The position numbers and the translations under genes were made by a program. From assembly GCA_049965455.1 (NCBI GenBank), contig JBMFWH010000072.1, forward strand, positions 1-5,492: 5,492 nt of DNA, read 5' to 3'. This DNA comes from JAVRLB01 sp049965455. GTDB lineage: Archaea > Thermoplasmatota > Thermoplasmata > Thermoplasmatales > ARK-15. Below are positions 1 to 4,865 of the stretch, piece by piece (the first letter of the stretch is position 1; every line of letters begins with the position of its first letter). The notes beneath the pieces are model-generated. The model was not told where the DNA came from. It worked only from the letters and a program-made list of their open reading frames with translations, and ran no database searches.

Positions 1-77
1 TATCCTTTAGATACCATAAAAATTACGCATAATACTCGCTTTTATGAAAACTTAACTTCAGAATCGTGACCTATTAC
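1..77. mobile_element. Right end of a MITE-like repeat element, truncated by the window edge
   Basis: Positions 19-77 match 3182-3240 at 57 of 59 bases without a gap (differences at 37 and 48). Weaker, gapped similarity to 3165-3181 continues back to position 1, so the element probably extends outside the window. Identity stops abruptly after position 77, at the same base where the second copy reaches its target-site repeat. That fixes 77 as the element end. The left half and the left target-site copy are not visible. If this copy is full length (173 bp), its left end should lie about 95 bp before the window start and be preceded by CATAGTCA, the 8 bp seen here at 78-85. No protein is encoded. 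That it is a mobile element is inferred from the complete copy. Confidence 0.65.
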
Positions 78-151
78 CATAGTCATGATCATATACCAAA
101 AAATGAGTATATACCCAAAAATTAATAATAATATAAGCTATATCGCCCAGT
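78..151 (+). promoter_or_regulatory. Promoter region of the riboflavin (rib) operon
   Basis: This AT-rich stretch separates the repeat element from the ribB start. Two TATA-like segments are visible: TATATA at 108-113 and AATATAAG at 130-137. The first would start transcription near 136 with a leader of about 15 nt. The second is too close to the ATG for a normal leader. There is no Shine-Dalgarno sequence before the ATG at 152, so a leaderless or nearly leaderless mRNA is likely, and there is no room for an FMN riboswitch. An 8-bp palindrome (ATGATCAT, 85-92) and a direct repeat of ATATACC (91-97 and 109-115, 18 bp apart) are candidate regulator sites. The exact TATA box is not resolved. Confidence 0.5.
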
Positions 152-841
152 ATGGAAAATATAGATAGAGCAATTAAGGATCTCAAAGAAGGAAGGCCGA
201 TATTAATTTTTGATTCTGAAAGTAGAGAAGGGGAAACGGATATAACCGTGGCGTCTCAGTTTGTAACTTTTGAAACAATAAAGATGATGAGAAAAGATGG
301 TGGTGGGTTAATATGCACCACACTTCCTTATAATGTATCACAAAAGCTTGGAATGCCGTATCTTGTAGATCTGTTTAAAAACTCAAATTTGGAGATTTTT
401 AGGCTACTTTCTCCCACAGACATTCCATATGACACAAAATCATCGTTCTCTTTTACTATTAACCATCGTAAAACTTTTACAGGTATACCTGACAAAGATC
501 GAGCTCTCACAATTTCTGAGTTTTCTAAGATTGTGAATCTTGCAATTGAAGATGGATCCAGCGCTCTTTCAGAGTTTGGAAAGAATTTCAGAAGTCCTGG
601 CCATGTGCATTTACTGATTGCATCTAAAAACTTGCTTAAGGAGAGGCTAGGGCACACAGAACTATCTATGGCGATGGCTCAGATGGCAGGCGTAATACCT
701 TCCACCACGATTGTTGAGATGATGGGCGATGATGGTACATCATTGAAGAAAACGGAAGCTATTAAATATGGAAAGCTACATAACTTTACATTCGTAGAAG
801 GAAAAGATATAATTGAAAGGTGGAATAATTGGTCAGAGTAA
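152..841 (+). CDS. ribB: 3,4-dihydroxy-2-butanone 4-phosphate synthase
   Basis: RibB converts ribulose 5-phosphate to 3,4-dihydroxy-2-butanone 4-phosphate plus formate, giving the four-carbon unit used by lumazine synthase in the cytosol. The 229-aa protein is a single RibB domain of usual length, with no fused GTP cyclohydrolase II. Family landmarks are the acidic active-site loop REGETD (25-30, archaeal form of the bacterial RENEGD), RKDGGGLIC (47-55), TGIPDKDRALTI (110-121), SPGHV (148-152) and GHTE (167-170), which carries the catalytic histidine. The ATG at 152 puts the conserved AI..L..G helix at residues 7-14, as in homologues. No Shine-Dalgarno precedes it, which fits leaderless translation of the first gene of an operon. 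Its last 13 bases overlap the start of the FAD synthetase gene. Confidence 0.96.
   Translation: MENIDRAIKDLKEGRPILIFDSESREGETDITVASQFVTFETIKMMRKDGGGLICTTLPYNVSQKLGMPYLVDLFKNSNLEIFRLLSPTDIPYDTKSSFSFTINHRKTFTGIPDKDRALTISEFSKIVNLAIEDGSSALSEFGKNFRSPGHVHLLIASKNLLKERLGHTELSMAMAQMAGVIPSTTIVEMMGDDGTSLKKTEAIKYGKLHNFTFVEGKDIIERWNNWSE
816..823 (+). promoter_or_regulatory. Ribosome binding site that fixes a TTG start for ribL
   Basis: AAAGGTGG inside the end of ribB lies 5 nt before the TTG at 829-831. The alternative ATG at 841 would be 17 nt away, too far for this site. This supports TTG as the start of the FAD synthetase. Confidence 0.75.
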
Positions 842-1299
842 TGGCAACAGGCGTGTTTGACATTCTGCATCTGGGTCACGTTTACTTTTTAAAAGAGGCC
901 CGAAAATACGGGGATGAGCTAGTGGTGGTAGTGGCACGGGACAATACTGCGAAAAAACTAAAACATTTGCCCATAATTAACGAGCAGAACAGAATGATCC
1001 TGGTATCTAACCTAAAGCCTGTCGATCGTGCAATTCTAGGGCACGAAGATGACATGTACAAGACCGTGGCTGAGGTAAAACCAGACGTGATAGTGTTAGG
1101 ATATGACCAAGCTTTTGATGAAAAGGAAATAGAAAGAAAGTGCAAAGAGATGGGATTAATGGTCAAGGTGGTAAGACTTGACAAGTTTTCAGAATCGGAT
1201 CTAAATGGAACCAGAAAGATTGTGGCAAAGATCGTAGAAGCTTACAATTTTCAGAAATATATGGAGAATGTTGAACATTCTGAGGTGAATAAAAAATGA
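829..1299 (+). CDS. ribL: Archaeal FAD synthetase (FMN adenylyltransferase), RibL type
   Basis: RibL transfers AMP from ATP to FMN to make FAD, the last step of flavin cofactor synthesis; archaeal RibL is unrelated to the bacterial bifunctional RibF. The 156-aa protein is a small Rossmann-type nucleotidyltransferase. GVFDILHLGH (8-17) contains the HxGH nucleotide-binding motif. It is followed by VVVARDNTAKKLK (33-45), LKPVDRAILGHEDD (62-75) and LGYDQAFDE (90-98). The TTG start at 829 is chosen because it is preceded by AAAGGTGG and keeps the first beta strand (VRVMATG), which an ATG start at 841 would cut. It overlaps ribB by 13 bp and ribC by 4 bp (ATGA), so translation is probably coupled. 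Close relatives are often misnamed glycerol-3-phosphate cytidylyltransferase; the rib neighbours favour RibL. Only one cysteine is present (Cys105). Confidence 0.9.
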   Translation: MVRVMATGVFDILHLGHVYFLKEARKYGDELVVVVARDNTAKKLKHLPIINEQNRMILVSNLKPVDRAILGHEDDMYKTVAEVKPDVIVLGYDQAFDEKEIERKCKEMGLMVKVVRLDKFSESDLNGTRKIVAKIVEAYNFQKYMENVEHSEVNKK

Positions 1300-1760
1300 A
1301 GACTGTGGGGATAGTAGATACTACTTTTGCCAGATATGACATGGGCTCGGTAGCTGAAAACACTTTGAAGACCATGACCACAAACATCAAGGTCATCAGA
1401 TACACGGTACCGGGTGTGAAAGACCTGCCCGTAGCATGTAAAAAACTGATCGACGAGAAAAAGTGCGATATTGTGATGGCTTTAGGTATGCCAGGTCCAA
1501 AAGAAATAGACAAGATTTGTGCGCATGAAGCTTCTACCGGATTGATTCAGGTACAGTTAATTACAAATATACATATCATAGAGGTATTTGTACATGAGGA
1601 CGAGGCAAAAGATGCTAAAGAGTTGGCGTATCTGGCTAAAGAGCGTGCAAGAGAACACGCTGAAAACGTATATTACCTGTTATTTGATCCCGCACACCTG
1701 ACCAGGATGGCAGGCAAAGGATTAAGGCAGGGATTTGAGGACGCTGGATCGGTAAGATAA
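1296..1760 (+). CDS. ribC: Archaeal-type riboflavin synthase
   Basis: The enzyme dismutates two molecules of 6,7-dimethyl-8-ribityllumazine into riboflavin and the pyrimidinedione that lumazine synthase reuses. This is the archaeal class, homologous to lumazine synthase and unrelated to the bacterial two-domain RibE. The 154-aa sequence shows DTTFAR (8-13), RYTVPGVKDLPVA (35-47), ALGMPG (62-67), HEAS (77-80), HIIEVFVHEDEA (93-104) and a C-terminal AGKGLRQGFE (139-148), all typical of the family at its usual length. A Shine-Dalgarno GAGGTGA (1282-1288) sits 7 nt before the ATG, which overlaps the ribL stop as ATGA. The direct neighbour downstream is its substrate supplier, ribH, 19 bp away. 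Confidence 0.95.
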   Translation: MKTVGIVDTTFARYDMGSVAENTLKTMTTNIKVIRYTVPGVKDLPVACKKLIDEKKCDIVMALGMPGPKEIDKICAHEASTGLIQVQLITNIHIIEVFVHEDEAKDAKELAYLAKERAREHAENVYYLLFDPAHLTRMAGKGLRQGFEDAGSVR

Positions 1761-1779
1761 AAAAAGAGGTGTTTGAAAA

Positions 1780-2199
1780 ATGGCTGAAAAAATAAAAATT
1801 GGAATAGTGGTTTCTGAATATAATTTTGATATAACAATGATGATGTTAGAGCGCGCGAAAGTTGAGGCTGAGTTTCTGGGTGCTGAGATATCCAAGATTG
1901 TATATGTACCCGGTACTTTCGACATTCCGCTAGGTGTGAAAAAGCTGCTAGACTCTGAAAAAGTGGACGGTGTAGTAACGCTGGGCGCAGTGATTGAAGG
2001 AGAAACCGCTCATGATGAGATAATAATGCACAACGCCGCGCGAAAAATTGAGGATCTCATGATAGAGTACGGGAAACCAGTAGCACTGGGAATATCGGGG
2101 CACGGAGAAACAAGATTGCAGGCTCTTGACAGGATAGAAAAAGGAAGAGAAGCGGTTGAGACCGTAGTAAAAATGGTAAAAAGGATGAAAGAGATATAG
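1780..2199 (+). CDS. ribH: 6,7-dimethyl-8-ribityllumazine synthase
   Basis: RibH condenses 3,4-dihydroxy-2-butanone 4-phosphate (from RibB) with 5-amino-6-ribitylaminouracil to form the lumazine consumed by RibC. The 139-aa length is standard. The aromatic residue before Asn in SEYNFDIT (12-19) stacks on the pyrimidine in characterised homologues. VPGTFDIP (43-50) binds the ribityl chain and GAVIEGETAHDEI (69-81) includes the catalytic His78. The phosphate-binding region reads GISGHGETRLQA (104-115), where I recall a GPGMT-like form in other archaea. A Shine-Dalgarno GAGGTG (1766-1771) lies 8 nt before the ATG. It is the last gene of the operon and converges on uppS with 25 bp between stops. 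Confidence 0.96.
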   Translation: MAEKIKIGIVVSEYNFDITMMMLERAKVEAEFLGAEISKIVYVPGTFDIPLGVKKLLDSEKVDGVVTLGAVIEGETAHDEIIMHNAARKIEDLMIEYGKPVALGISGHGETRLQALDRIEKGREAVETVVKMVKRMKEI

Positions 2200-2224
2200 T
2201 CCCAGACACTTCCAAATTAAATAA

Positions 2225-3031
2225 CTATACTCCAAATCTTCTTTTTCTTAATTGATAAGAGTGTATTGCCCTTAAAAAATCTAACTTTTTGAATGTAGGC
2301 CAGTACACGTCAGAAAAATATATTTCAGAATAAGCAATCTGCCAGAGCAGGAAATTAGAGATTCTTTCCTCTCCCGAAGTTCTTAATAGCAGGTCCGGGT
2401 CTGGTAGGTTCTGCGTATACATGTTTTCTGACACTTTTTCTTCAGTTATATCCTCTATTTTCAATTTTCCATCTTTCACCATTTCCGCAATTTTCTTTAT
2501 TGCGGAGATGATTTCTTCCCGGCCTCCGTATGCCAGTGCAATATTAAAATAAAAATTAGAAAAATCTTTGGTCAAATCTTCAAGTTTCTCTATTTTTTCC
2601 ACAAGAAATTTTGGTATCAAATCTTTTCTGCCTATTATCTTTATTCTAACTTTGTTTCTATATATTCTTTCATCGTTTATTGCGCTTTCTAGAGCATTGT
2701 AAAATATCTGCATTAAATCTTCAATTTCTTCATTAGATCTCTTAAAATTCTCAGTGGAAAACGCGTAAACAGTTAGTATCTTCACATTGAGCTCGAGACA
2801 CCAGTTTAAAACCTCTTCCACCTTTTCTTTTCCTTTCTTGTGCCCCTCTGCATTATTAAGCCCGTATTCCCTGGCAAATCTACGGTTTCCGTCCATTATT
2901 ATGGCTATGTGTTCTGGGATAGGCCCATTTTTAACAGTATTAAATAACCTTTGCTCGTACGCTTTATATGCTAGCTCTGCAATGCTATCTCCAAATTTAT
3001 CTTGCACATATAGAATAATGGCATTTTGCAT
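2225..3031 (-). CDS. uppS: Cis-prenyltransferase (archaeal polyprenyl diphosphate synthase, UppS family)
   Basis: The enzyme adds isopentenyl units in cis configuration to an allylic diphosphate, in archaea probably geranylgeranyl diphosphate. The product is the long polyprenyl carrier used for N-glycan and envelope synthesis; the protein acts at the inner membrane face. The 268-aa sequence has all family blocks: HIAIIMDGNRR (41-51) with catalytic Asp47, EGHKKG (62-67), TVYAFSTENFKR (87-98), NIALAYGGREEI (163-174), DPDLLLRTSGEERIS (211-225) and YSEIYFSDVYWP (234-245). The bacterial ENW motif is ENF here (Phe96). The start gives a ~40-residue leader before the first conserved block, typical of archaeal members. 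No Shine-Dalgarno is seen, so the mRNA is probably leaderless. The gene is divergent from rpoE. Exact chain length of the product cannot be read from sequence. Confidence 0.95.
   Translation of the reverse strand: MQNAIILYVQDKFGDSIAELAYKAYEQRLFNTVKNGPIPEHIAIIMDGNRRFAREYGLNNAEGHKKGKEKVEEVLNWCLELNVKILTVYAFSTENFKRSNEEIEDLMQIFYNALESAINDERIYRNKVRIKIIGRKDLIPKFLVEKIEKLEDLTKDFSNFYFNIALAYGGREEIISAIKKIAEMVKDGKLKIEDITEEKVSENMYTQNLPDPDLLLRTSGEERISNFLLWQIAYSEIYFSDVYWPTFKKLDFLRAIHSYQLRKRRFGV
2238..2250 (+). terminator. Possible T-rich terminator of the rib operon
   Basis: A pyrimidine tract with five consecutive T residues begins about 40 nt after the ribH stop, inside the 3' end of the convergent uppS gene. 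Archaeal polymerase can stop at such U-tracts without a hairpin. No stem is visible here, so support is weak. Confidence 0.25.
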
Positions 3032-3067
3032 TTAAACATTTTTATTGTGTTAAAAATGCAGAAACTA
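3032..3067 (-). promoter_or_regulatory. Likely uppS promoter remnant between gene start and inserted element
   Basis: Only 36 bp separate the uppS ATG from the inserted element. Read on the minus strand it contains an AT-rich segment, ATTTTTAA (3050-3057), about 20-26 nt before the ATG, which could serve as a TATA box for a leaderless transcript. The spacing is slightly short and the match is poor, so the call is tentative. Confidence 0.3.
3060..3067. repeat. Target-site duplication, left copy (AGAAACTA)
   Basis: AGAAACTA directly abuts the left terminal inverted repeat and is repeated perfectly at 3241-3248, directly abutting the right one. The preceding C (3059) also matches the last base of the element (3240), so the apparent repeat can be read as 9 bp. 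The inverted repeats align only if the duplication is 8 bp. Confidence 0.65.
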
Positions 3068-3090
3068 GTAACTGGTCACGATTATGAAGT
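3068..3090 (+). repeat. Left terminal inverted repeat of the MITE-like element
   Basis: It pairs with 3218-3240 in reverse complement at 20 of 23 positions. The mismatches are at the 5th, 6th and 17th bases from the outer end. The shared core is GGTCACGATT followed by TGAAGT. Confidence 0.75.
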
Positions 3091-3217
3091 GGCGATATAA
3101 CAGAAAGTTCCTTTAATACAATATATTTTTAATTTATTATTATCACAAAATAAAATATATTATCTATCTTTTAAATACAGTAAAATTACGCATAATACTA
3201 GCTTTTATGAGAACTTA

Positions 3218-3240
3218 ACTTCAGAATCGTGACCTATTAC
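3218..3240 (-). repeat. Right terminal inverted repeat of the MITE-like element
   Basis: This is the reverse-complement partner of 3068-3090 and is identical to 55-77 in the truncated copy. Its outer end is where identity between the two element copies stops. Confidence 0.75.
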
Positions 3241-3248
3241 AGAAACTA
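3241..3248. repeat. Target-site duplication, right copy (AGAAACTA)
   Basis: Perfect 8-bp match to 3060-3067. It lies only about 5 bp upstream of the rpoE TATA box, so the insertion event duplicated sequence next to, and possibly within, the TFB recognition element. Confidence 0.65.
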
Positions 3249-3250
3249 AA

Positions 3251-3265
3251 AAAATATATATAAAA
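3251..3265 (+). promoter_or_regulatory. TATA box of the rpoE operon
   Basis: A run of A residues leads into ATATATATAAAA (3254-3265). A start site about 25 bp downstream of its centre falls near 3284-3287, giving a leader of about 22 nt that contains the ribosome binding site GAGGT (3294-3298). An interrupted palindrome, TACACT-N8-AGTGTA (3274-3293), covers the predicted start site and could be an operator. The repeat element ends 10 bp upstream. Confidence 0.6.
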
Positions 3266-3307
3266 GAACAGATTACACTCACTATAAAGTGTAGAGGTAA
3301 TTTTGTT

Positions 3308-3886
3308 ATGTATATGGTTGTAGAAGATGAAGATGTGCTACGCATTCCTCCAGAGATGTTAGGTGGAGACATAGATCAGATACTATTCCAACTTTCGAGA
3401 GAAAAACTGGAAGGAAAAGTCAGGTTATTCGAAGATGATACTAAAGATAATAAAAAATTTGTTATTATAGCCATTTTGAGCTTAGAGAGAATAGGTGATG
3501 GCAGAATAATTCCCGGAGACGGCGGAGTTTACCAGAAAATAAAGTTTGAAGCACTGACCTTCAAGCCTGAGCTGCAGGAAGTAATTGAAGGTAACATTGT
3601 AGAAGTGAAAGATTTCGGGGCTTTTGTAAGATTTGGAGCTCTGGACGGTTTGCTTCACATTTCTCAAATATTCGATGATAGATTTGATGTTGATATTGAG
3701 AATAAAAGGTTGATTGGCAAAGAATCTAAAAAAGATCTGAGACTAAATGACAGGGTCAGGGTTAGATTTGTGTCTTTAAGCTTAAATGAAGATAACGTCA
3801 GAGAAAGTAAAGTGGGACTGACAATGAGACAGCCCGGACTTGGAAAGTTAGACTATCTTGAAAAAGAGGCGGCTAAAAATGCGTGA
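3308..3886 (+). CDS. rpoE: DNA-directed RNA polymerase subunit Rpo7 (RpoE', RpoE1)
   Basis: Rpo7 is the archaeal counterpart of eukaryotic Rpb7. With Rpo4 it forms the stalk that helps open-complex formation, binds nascent RNA and aids termination. The 192-aa protein has the usual two parts. The N-terminal RNP-like domain (about 1-80) contains EDEDVLRIPPEMLG (6-19) and GDGRIIPGDGGVYQKIKF (63-80). The C-terminal S1/OB domain (about 89-172) contains EGNIVEVKDFGAFVRFG (94-110) and DGLLHISQI (113-121). The ATG at 3308 gives the classic MYxxVE start and follows GAGGT by 9 nt. It is the first gene of an operon and overlaps spt4 by 8 bp. The conserved archaeal pairing rpoE-spt4 supports the call. 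Confidence 0.97.
   Translation: MYMVVEDEDVLRIPPEMLGGDIDQILFQLSREKLEGKVRLFEDDTKDNKKFVIIAILSLERIGDGRIIPGDGGVYQKIKFEALTFKPELQEVIEGNIVEVKDFGAFVRFGALDGLLHISQIFDDRFDVDIENKRLIGKESKKDLRLNDRVRVRFVSLSLNEDNVRESKVGLTMRQPGLGKLDYLEKEAAKNA
3866..3869 (+). promoter_or_regulatory. Ribosome binding site deciding the spt4 start
   Basis: GAGG inside the end of rpoE lies 9 nt before the ATG at 3879. An in-frame TTG at 3858 would lie upstream of this site and add seven non-conserved residues. Confidence 0.5.
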
Positions 3887-4064
3887 ATATAGAGCTTGCA
3901 GAAAATGCCATACTGTGACAGAGGATCTCAAATGCCCTGAATGTGGGGGAGAAACCGTTCTTGAATGGGAAGGTTTTGTATATATTATAAACAGCCAATT
4001 TTCAAAAATAGCACAGCACATGAATATAACCAAAGATGGACAGTATGCAATCAAAGTTAGATAG
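3879..4064 (+). CDS. spt4: Transcription elongation factor Spt4 (RpoE'', RpoE2)
   Basis: Spt4 binds the NGN domain of Spt5 and stabilises the clamp-locking elongation factor on RNA polymerase. The 61-aa protein matches the normal archaeal length. A four-cysteine zinc site is intact: CRKC (Cys7, Cys10) and CPEC (Cys19, Cys22). It is followed by the beta-rich core LEWEGFVYIIN and a C-terminal SKIAQHMNI...GQYAIKVR, the typical family ending. The ATG at 3879 is chosen because homologues begin one to six residues before the AC.xC motif; an upstream TTG at 3858 is rejected. It overlaps rpoE by 8 bp and the following kinase gene by about 29 bp, indicating tight co-translation. Spt5 itself is not in the window. 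Confidence 0.95.
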   Translation: MREYRACRKCHTVTEDLKCPECGGETVLEWEGFVYIINSQFSKIAQHMNITKDGQYAIKVR

Positions 4065-4554
4065 AGATCTCGTTTTACCTGAAAAATTAAGGAAAGAATT
4101 GAGCATTGCCTCCGGGATCTTGATGCAGACCGAAGACCTGAAAAATTATTTGTCTGATTCGGATACTGTATATTCAGTTGGAGACATGACCACAGACACT
4201 CTGATAAAAAATGGATATATACCAAAAATAGCAATATTTGACAATAAAACGAAGAGAGGGCCCATAAATATAGACCCGTTTAAAGCACATTACCAGCAAA
4301 TAAAAAAAGTGTTTAATCCACAGGGTAAAATAACGATAGAGTTATGGAATGTTATAAAAGAGGCAATAAATTCAGATACATATACTGCAATTGAAGTAGA
4401 TGGAGAAGAGGATCTGGCAGCATTACCCTGCATATATATGGCGAAAGAGAATGTAAAGGTTATATATGGTATACCCGATACGGGTATGAATATGATCATA
4501 GTAGATCAAAAAATAAAGAAGAAAGTTGAAAAAATATTAAAGTTGATGGAGTGA
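4036..4554 (+). CDS. GTP-dependent dephospho-CoA kinase (DUF359 family)
   Basis: Members of this archaeal family phosphorylate dephospho-CoA with GTP, the last step of coenzyme A synthesis, replacing the unrelated bacterial CoaE; activity was shown for a Thermococcus homologue. The 172-aa protein has the family signatures SVGDMTTDTL (47-56), IAIFDNKTKR (65-74), NPQGKIT (94-100), VDGEEDLAALP (121-131) and VIYGIPDTG (142-150). The acidic residues in the GD, FD and GEED motifs are likely active-site or metal-binding positions. The start is uncertain: ATG at 4036 or ATG at 4045 (169 aa), neither with a clear Shine-Dalgarno. Both overlap the end of spt4. Its place between spt4 and rps24e is a recurring archaeal gene order although CoA synthesis has no obvious link to transcription or translation. 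Confidence 0.9.
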   Translation: MDSMQSKLDRDLVLPEKLRKELSIASGILMQTEDLKNYLSDSDTVYSVGDMTTDTLIKNGYIPKIAIFDNKTKRGPINIDPFKAHYQQIKKVFNPQGKITIELWNVIKEAINSDTYTAIEVDGEEDLAALPCIYMAKENVKVIYGIPDTGMNMIIVDQKIKKKVEKILKLME

Positions 4555-4561
4555 ATGTGAT

Positions 4562-4855
4562 ATGAACATAGAAATATTGGATAAAAAGGAAAACAATTTA
4601 TTGCATCGAACCGAGATAAAGTTCAGGGTTGTTCACGCTCGTGAAAAAACGCCTACGAGAGATGCAATAAGAAAAGTACTAGCGGATAACATGAATGCAA
4701 AGATTGACACGGTAATTATAGATAATGTAAAAACGCAGTTTGGAAAGGAAGAGGTTATAGCATATGGTAAAATCTATGATAATGTAGAAAATGCAAAAAA
4801 GATTGAGCCAGATTACATACTATTAAGACATAAACTGATTGAAAAGAAATCATAG
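4562..4855 (+). CDS. rps24e: 30S ribosomal protein eS24 (S24e)
   Basis: eS24 is a small-subunit protein shared by archaea and eukaryotes and absent from bacteria. The 97-aa sequence has the expected pattern: a first strand MNIEILDKKENNLLHRTEIKF, the basic loop HAREKTPTRDAIRKVLA (25-41) that contacts rRNA, and the central VKTQFGKEEVIAYGKIYDN segment (56-74), ending in a basic helix. Length is normal. A Shine-Dalgarno GGAGTGA (4548-4554) contains the stop codon of the upstream kinase gene and lies 7 nt before the ATG. It is followed by rps27ae after 10 bp, its usual partner in archaea. Confidence 0.96.
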   Translation: MNIEILDKKENNLLHRTEIKFRVVHAREKTPTRDAIRKVLADNMNAKIDTVIIDNVKTQFGKEEVIAYGKIYDNVENAKKIEPDYILLRHKLIEKKS

Positions 4856-4865
4856 GTGAGCTAAA

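Larger units (their letters stand above)
3068..3240. mobile_element. 173-bp MITE-like non-autonomous element
   Basis: The two ends form 23-bp imperfect terminal inverted repeats (3068-3090 versus 3218-3240, 20 of 23 paired), starting GTAA and ending TTAC. The element is flanked by the 8-bp direct repeat AGAAACTA. The interior (3091-3217) is very AT-rich and has no coding potential, so any transposase would act in trans. Its right-hand 59 bp recur at 19-77. It sits between the divergent uppS and rpoE promoters; removing one duplication plus the element leaves an intergenic region of about 95 bp. The 8-bp duplication fits several IS families, and I cannot name the parent. Terminal repeats, direct repeats and a second copy with the same boundary agree, but the family has not been compared with IS databases. 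Confidence 0.7.

Noticed and set aside
1..77. The 59-bp repeat as a C/D box guide RNA gene.
   Set aside because: No C box (RTGATGA) and D box (CTGA) pair in correct order and spacing is present on either strand, and the inverted repeat plus target duplication of the other copy explain it better.
78..151. FMN riboswitch upstream of ribB.
   Set aside because: Only 74 bp separate the element from the start codon, the transcript leader is at most about 15 nt, and no conserved RFN-element sequence is visible.
2787..3035. An 82-codon plus-strand open frame opposite the uppS N-terminus.
   Set aside because: It is antisense to the conserved DGNRR and GHKKG region of uppS and has no recognisable domain.
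3068..3240. CRISPR repeat or array.
   Set aside because: There are only two distant copies of the 59-bp unit, no regular spacers and no cas genes; the inverted ends and target duplication indicate a transposition product.
3858..3878. TTG at 3858 as the start of spt4, adding MKKRRLK.
   Set aside because: The added residues are not conserved, and the ribosome binding site GAGG lies downstream of this TTG at the right distance from the ATG at 3879.
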